A DNA stretch of 64,000 nucleotides, from the NCBI RefSeq assembly GCF_022376445.1, contig NW_025954982.1, positions 407,165 through 471,164 of the forward strand, read 5' to 3'. This document shows positions 59,299-64,000 of this stretch, in pieces (the first letter of the stretch is position 1; every line of letters begins with the position of its first letter). Source of the stretch: Fomitopsis serialis. Its lineage: Eukaryota > Basidiomycota > Agaricomycetes > Polyporales > Fomitopsidaceae. The translations under genes were made by a program, and so were the position numbers. Under the pieces are notes generated by a model. It saw only the letters and a program-made list of their open reading frames with translations, was not told where the DNA came from and made no database searches.

Positions 59299-61931
59299 AA
59301 TGGCTGCAGAAGACGCAAATGTCGCTCAACTCCCCGCTGACGCCGAGCGCGACTCCTCCGAAACCGGCGAAGACGAGCTCCAGCTGGTAATACCCAGTCC
59401 GAAGGCAGAGCTGGCCAGACCTACACAGGACAGAGGCCCGCTATGAAGTATCATCGGTAACGTCGTCTTTTTCAGTGGTACACTGGAATCGGCTACGGGT
59501 ATCCTTTCGCCGCGATGCCGTCTCTCGTCTTGCACTTGCCAGACGATCGTCAGATGAGCGAGCGAGCGAGCGAGAGTAGCAGAGGACCGGCAAGGGTTGA
59601 GATTACACCGTTTGAACCTGATCAGCGCTCATACCTGCGTAGGGAAGCCCCCAGTGTCGCCATGTTGATTGCCCCCTCTCGAGGGAGCCCCGCAGAATGT
59701 GCTGACCTGTTTTTTTTCATATCTCCTCATAGCAAAAGCTCGGATATAAACAGGTGCGTTCTCTATAGACGAGGCAATACCATGACTGCAGGCTGACTCC
59801 TTGTGTAGCAACTTCACCGTAGCTGGCACCTCCTCGAGAGTTTCGCCGCTAGCTTCGTGGCCCTCAACTTCATCGGAGGTGTTCGGTAAGACAACGCTGT
59901 CTTGTCATTCACGGAATGTTAATCTTCGCTCGTAGCTCTGGTATCTTCCTCGGACTTGAAGCAGGCGGCCCATTGGCCGTATGGTACGTTTCCCGTCTCG
60001 CAACCCTCAATGCAAGCGCCTCGTGCGAACCTCGTCACTCACATCTGCTTCAGGACGACCTACATAGTCTCGATGATCTTCATGTTTATCACCGCCGCAG
60101 TCATGGCCGAGATATGCTCCGCGCTCCCGCTCAGCGGCTCGATCTACGTCTGGAGCGCAGAGAGCGCAGGTCCCAAGTACGGCCGCTTCTTCGGGTTCGT
60201 CGTCGCCTGGTGGGCCTGCACGGCCTGGATGACGTTCTCCGCCTCGTGCTGTCTCGTGCGTGTCCTGCCTCATACCGCCTGCGATCTCCGCTGACGCGCT
60301 CGTCCGGCAGACCGCGGCGAACTACATCGTCTCGGAGCTCCTTGTGTTCGAAGTGTACTACCCGGGCGGGGCGGGCACCGACTCCATCCAGTGGCGCGCG
60401 CTCGTATGGGCCGTCGCCGAGGGCTGCTTCGTGGTCGCGGTCGCGGTCAACTACCTCCCCCCGCGCTGGTTTTCGGCCGTGTTCAAGATCTCGATCGGGC
60501 TGTACATGCTCGACTTCTTGTTGTGCCTGATCTGGCTCCCCATTGGCGTGTCACGCACGTATGGGTTTAGGTCCGCGAAGGAGGTGTTCACGGGGACTTG
60601 TGAGTGTACTGCATGTGGAAGGGGTCTGCGAAACTGATGGATATTAATGCAGATAATTTGACGGGAGCGCCGCCCGCTTGGAACTTCATCCTCTGCTTGT
60701 ACGCAGAACACATCATCATTATTATCTCCCTTCTTTGACACTTCTATGCCAGCTTGTACTCGTCCGGGACAATGATCGGTTTCGACGCATCCGGGCACAT
60801 CGCCGAGGAGACCAAAAACGCCAGGTCCGTCGTCTCCTCTTCACCCACCATGCATCTTCACTGACACCCCTGCAGCGTCGTCGCCGGCCGTGGCATCCTC
60901 TACAGCGCCATCGCGACCGGCGTGCTCGGCTTCATCACCAACATCCTCTTCCTGTTCTGCACGCCCGACCTCGACACGCTCTTCTCGCTCGACGCCCCGC
61001 AGCCGTTCGTCCAGCTCTACGCACTCGCGCTAGGTAAGGGCGGCGGCGCGTTCATGACCGCCATCGCCGCGCTCGGCCTGATCCTCGTACGTTCCCCGCT
61101 CTCCTCTCCCATCCCGCTCAGAACTCAGTAACTCTTTCCTGTTTACAGAACACGAGCGTCTCCGTCGTAGCCGCCTCCCGGCTCGTCTTCGCCGTCGCGC
61201 GCGACGGCGTGCTCCCCTTCTCGCACTGGATCGGGCAGGTCGACGACCGGCGCCAGCCGCGCAACGCCGTGACGGTGATGTTCATCTTTGGCGCTGCGCT
61301 CCTCTGCACGATCCTCCCGTCCGACGTCGCCTTCACGTCGCTCACCTCCGCGGGCGGCGTGCCCACCACCGCAGCATATGGGCTGATCGCGCTGCTGCGG
61401 CTCATCATGACCCCGGAAGACTTCAAGAGCAGCCACTATTTCTTGGGGCGGTGGAGACGCCCGTTCTATATCGCCACTGTGCTGTTCAACGGCTTGATCT
61501 TTGCGGTATGTTATTCACGGTTCAAAAAGCTGCGGAAGGTGTTGAACCGCTCCCGCGCAGACTCAAATCTCGCCGTTCTACTTCCCGGTCACGGCCAGAG
61601 CTTCAACTTCGTACGTCCCTGTATACGCCGCACACGACGATGTCTTACTGACCCTGACACTCACTGCAGGCCCCAGTCATCCTCGGCGCCGTCACCATCT
61701 TGGATCCTCAGCTGGTACTTCATCCCCGCCGAGAAGTGGCTGCGCGCGAGCAGGTCTACGCGCTCTTCAGGTCGCCGACGAAGAGCCGTTTGGAGCGGGC
61801 AGCACATCTGTGACGGTGGCCACGCCAATGAAAACGCGAGATACCGCGTCGACTCGGTGGCGGAAGGCGAAGGGTCTGGTTATGGACTGAAGTCTACCGA
61901 CGTTAAGGCTGAAGTGCGTAATGAGGTGTGA
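59299..61931 (+). CDS. APC-family amino-acid/choline-type permease, disturbed C-terminus
   Basis: Plasma- or vacuole-membrane transporter of the amino acid-polyamine-choline superfamily (the Uga4/Hnm1 group). A first exon at 59299 (MAAEDANVAQLPADAERDSS) joins over a long intron of about 340 bases to KLGYKQQLHRSWHLLESFAA. Membrane segments follow in order: FVALNFIGG, SGIFLGLEAGGPLAVW, TTYIVSMIFMFITAAVMAEI, CSALPLSGSIYVWSAE, FFGFVVAWWACTAWMTFSAS, GCFVVAVAVNYLPPRWFSAV, GLYMLDFLLCLIWLPIGVSR, GILYSAIATGVLGFITNILF, TLFSLDAPQPFVQLYALALG, FMTAIAALGLIL, LVFAVARDGVLPFSHWIGQV, VMFIFGAALLCTILPSDVAF and GGVPTTAAYGLIALLRL. Near 61700 VILGAVTI is one frame off ILSWYFIPAEKWLRA, which should be contiguous, so bases are missing there. 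The true end lies between 61813 and 61931, and I give the longer. Confidence 0.83.
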
Positions 61932-62060
61932 AGTGAGAGCGAATTATCTAGTTTTCGATACGAGTACTTATGCCCGATGTATGCATCATCTCTTCTTGCT
62001 AAAGCGAAGTAATAGGTATGGCAGTGAGCTAGATAGATGTATTGCGTGTCAATAGAGTTG
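61932..62060. other. convergent 3' region
   Basis: About 130 bases between the permease and the aminopeptidase stop codon; presumably overlapping 3' UTRs. Confidence 0.4.
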
Positions 62061-64000
62061 TCAGAACGGCTCGAGTCCCAGTAGTCCTTGACACGCTCCC
62101 TCCACGTCGGCGATCTGGCGTTCAGAGTCACATTCGGACACGGCGTTCAAATCCCGGCATAGAACGTACCTCCTTGGGCGCACTCGCGCTGAGGACTACT
62201 GGGTGCTCCTCACCGACCAGCACCTCGTCCTATGGTGGAGGTATCAGACGTGGAACACTCAATGAACAAGGAACCCACCTCTATTCGGATGCCGATGTTA
62301 TGGAATGTTTTGGAAGTGTGGCATGGCGGCACGTAAATCCTGTACCCATATGAGTGGGTGCTTGGGTGAGGTAGATCAGAGAAAGGCAACGTACCGGCTC
62401 CACGTGATGACCATGCAGCTGCATCCTGATTCCCAACGTCAGCTTCACGCGTCGGCACATGAATGACCACAACAACATACGGCGCCTGTCGGTCAAAATG
62501 GCTTGACTCGTGCAATCTATTCGAGCACGAGTTCATCAGCTCACAACGCCCTCACATAAGACGACACAATTCTACTCACCAATCCCCACGGATGGCCCAC
62601 GAATGCGGGTACAGTTCATTCAACCGCCCGCCCGTGAAGCCGAGTCGAACCCGATCTGCGTGAGCTCTGCACGCAGGAACTCGACGGACTTGTGGTGAGC
62701 TGTGAGCGACAGCCCCGCGCGCGCGGTGCAGAGCGACGAGCTGCTTTTGTGCGGAGAGGAGCGCGTTGTAGAGGTCGGCTTGCGCGGAGGTGAACGCGCC
62801 TGAGGCGGGGAAGTGCGCGCTAGTGACGGCATTAGCGCGGTGGGAATTATGAAGTGGGCGTGGGTGAGCGTACTGATGTCTGAGGCGTACCCGCTTGTAG
62901 GAGATGTCAGTCGGGGAGATGGACATTTGCAAGTGGCGTACTTGTATCACAGCCCGCATCGACGAGACAAGCTCGTTCTCGCGGATGAGCTGTGTTGACG
63001 TGTAGTGTATGTCAGCGCGTTCGGGCTGTGGCGAACGGTCAGTGGCTGCCCTTGGTCATATTTGAAGAGACAGACCCAGATGCGACAACGGGTACATAGG
63101 CTGGACGCGCGCACCTCTCTCGCACAGAGGTACCGAAGTGCGCGCTAGTACGGTTCTGACAGGCCCGGTCGAGCAAAACGCATCGTCTTCGCTATAGTCA
63201 ATACATATATTGTCCTTTCAATAGCGTGAAACTCTCACTTGGTGTGTGCCCGAGCACTAATCGCAGCGGCCGCAGACCTCTCTGCCTCGCTCTTGATCGC
63301 GCGCACCGTCGACCTCCGGTCGAGTGACGACGCTCTGTCCGCCGAGCGATCGACAGGTATCATGCTCCTGTGACGATCTCGACAGATACTGCAGGGCTAC
63401 TTGAGCAGAAAACTCGACCTTCTGGTACGCCAACAGACCTTGAGCAACGACTTGCCGAGGCAGACCGCGAACGTTTGGGCCGCCACTGGAGGAAGTCCAC
63501 ATATACGTGTCCGTCTCGGCCATGACCTCCGCAGCGCGTCAGGGAACTCGTCAACTGGCCGTGCGTTATCCGCACGAAACACCGCACGACGTCCTGTGCA
63601 CTCGTGCGCGCGCCGTCCCACTGTGCATTGATGGTGTAGACGGCGAGTGGAACAGTGTCATGCGGTATCCCCGCGGAGCTGTCCTTCTCCATGATGAGTG
63701 CAGCGCCTGGCTCTTCGAAGCCTGTGAGGTACCAGAAGTCGGAGTCCTGCCGGAACTTGTAACTGTATCACCAGGTGAGCGGACGCTACTTCTAGCTGAT
63801 TCCATGTTGCTAGACCTCCCGAAAACGTGTGCACAGGCGGAGGGCGTCGGGCCCTTGTTTTCAGGTGATTCGCCCGCTGTACCGGTCGGCCTCTGCTTCA
63901 TATCTCGGTCTAGTTCGCCCTCGACACTGCTCGTTGCAGTAGAATATTGATGGGACACAGAAGGAATACCAAGGCCCGCCTGTACACACTTTTCGGCGAG
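62061..64000 (-). CDS. ICP55: aminopeptidase P, Icp55/PEPP type (M24 metallopeptidase), N-terminus at the right edge; several one-base breaks
   Basis: Icp55 trims one residue from mitochondrial protein N-termini; the M24 fold binds two metal ions. From the right edge inward: FRQDSDFWYLTGFEEPGAAL and IMEKDSSAGIP (the AMP_N domain), then QWDGARTSAQDVVRCF, ADNARPVDEFPDALRR (one frame over), AQADLYNALLSAQKQLVALC, HHKSVEFLRAELTQIGFD, LNELYPHS then GHP one base off (the His of the metal site), LHESSHFDRQAP, a MVIT..EPG block with one base lost, then GIYVPPCHTSKTFHNIGIRI, DEVLVGEEHPVVLSASAPKE and, after the final intron, IADVEGACQGLLGLEPF. The TGA is at 62061-62063. At least three one-base deficits and one uncertain N-terminal splice. 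The first exons and start codon are not resolved and may lie beyond 64000. Confidence 0.82.

Noticed and set aside
62120..62160. cgttcaaatcccggca resembling the T-arm of a tRNA
   Set aside because: It lies inside the last intron of the aminopeptidase gene and no matching acceptor stem or D-arm is present.

Overview
This is a gene-dense stretch of fungal nuclear DNA. Short (about 45-70 nt) GT-AG introns interrupt almost every gene. The gene set is typical of a filamentous basidiomycete: Ric8, Med13, a DUF2433 protein, a PHO80/Pcl-type cyclin and a Rep/Hel Helitron of agaricomycete type. I infer Agaricomycetes, possibly Polyporales; the order is a guess. No tRNA, rRNA, CRISPR array or bacterial operon was seen.

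Layout. At the left edge lies a Rab escort protein (MRS6, -), then a nucleolin/Gar2-like RNA-binding protein (+) and the G-alpha chaperone/GEF Ric8 (-). From about 6.2 to 15.5 kb sits a Helitron. It carries a spliced 325-aa protein that looks like an OB-fold single-strand-binding factor, a decayed third gene, and a full-length Rep/Hel transposase with all replication-initiator and helicase motifs. Right of it come Med10 (-), a small mitochondrial-type protein (+), proteasome alpha1 (-), RNA polymerase III largest subunit (+), a cyclin (-), a diacylglycerol-lipase-like class 3 lipase (-), a dynamin-family GTPase (+), a SAM methyltransferase (+), an HNH-domain protein (-), a DUF2433 phosphoesterase-like protein (-), Med13 (+), a YBR137W/UPF0303 protein (-), a Big1/Voa1-like ER protein (-), Spt4 (+), a short/branched-chain acyl-CoA dehydrogenase (+), Arl2 (-), eIF5B (+), an unrecognised protein (+), an amino-acid/choline-type permease (+), and an Icp55-type aminopeptidase P (-) running to the right edge.

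The host genes are ordinary housekeeping genes with no pathway in common. Several divergent pairs share short intergenic promoters (proteasome alpha1/RPC160, BIG1/SPT4, ARL2/eIF5B, DUF2433/MED13). The accessory content is the Helitron.

A second theme is technical. Many conserved, mostly essential genes (RPC160, eIF5B, Med13, ICP55, cyclin, methyltransferase, permease) need one-base corrections, nearly always a missing base and often in a short homopolymer, to read through. The Helitron transposase and about half the host genes are clean. This looks like deletion-type consensus error in the assembly rather than gene death, and it should be corrected before any of these models is used.
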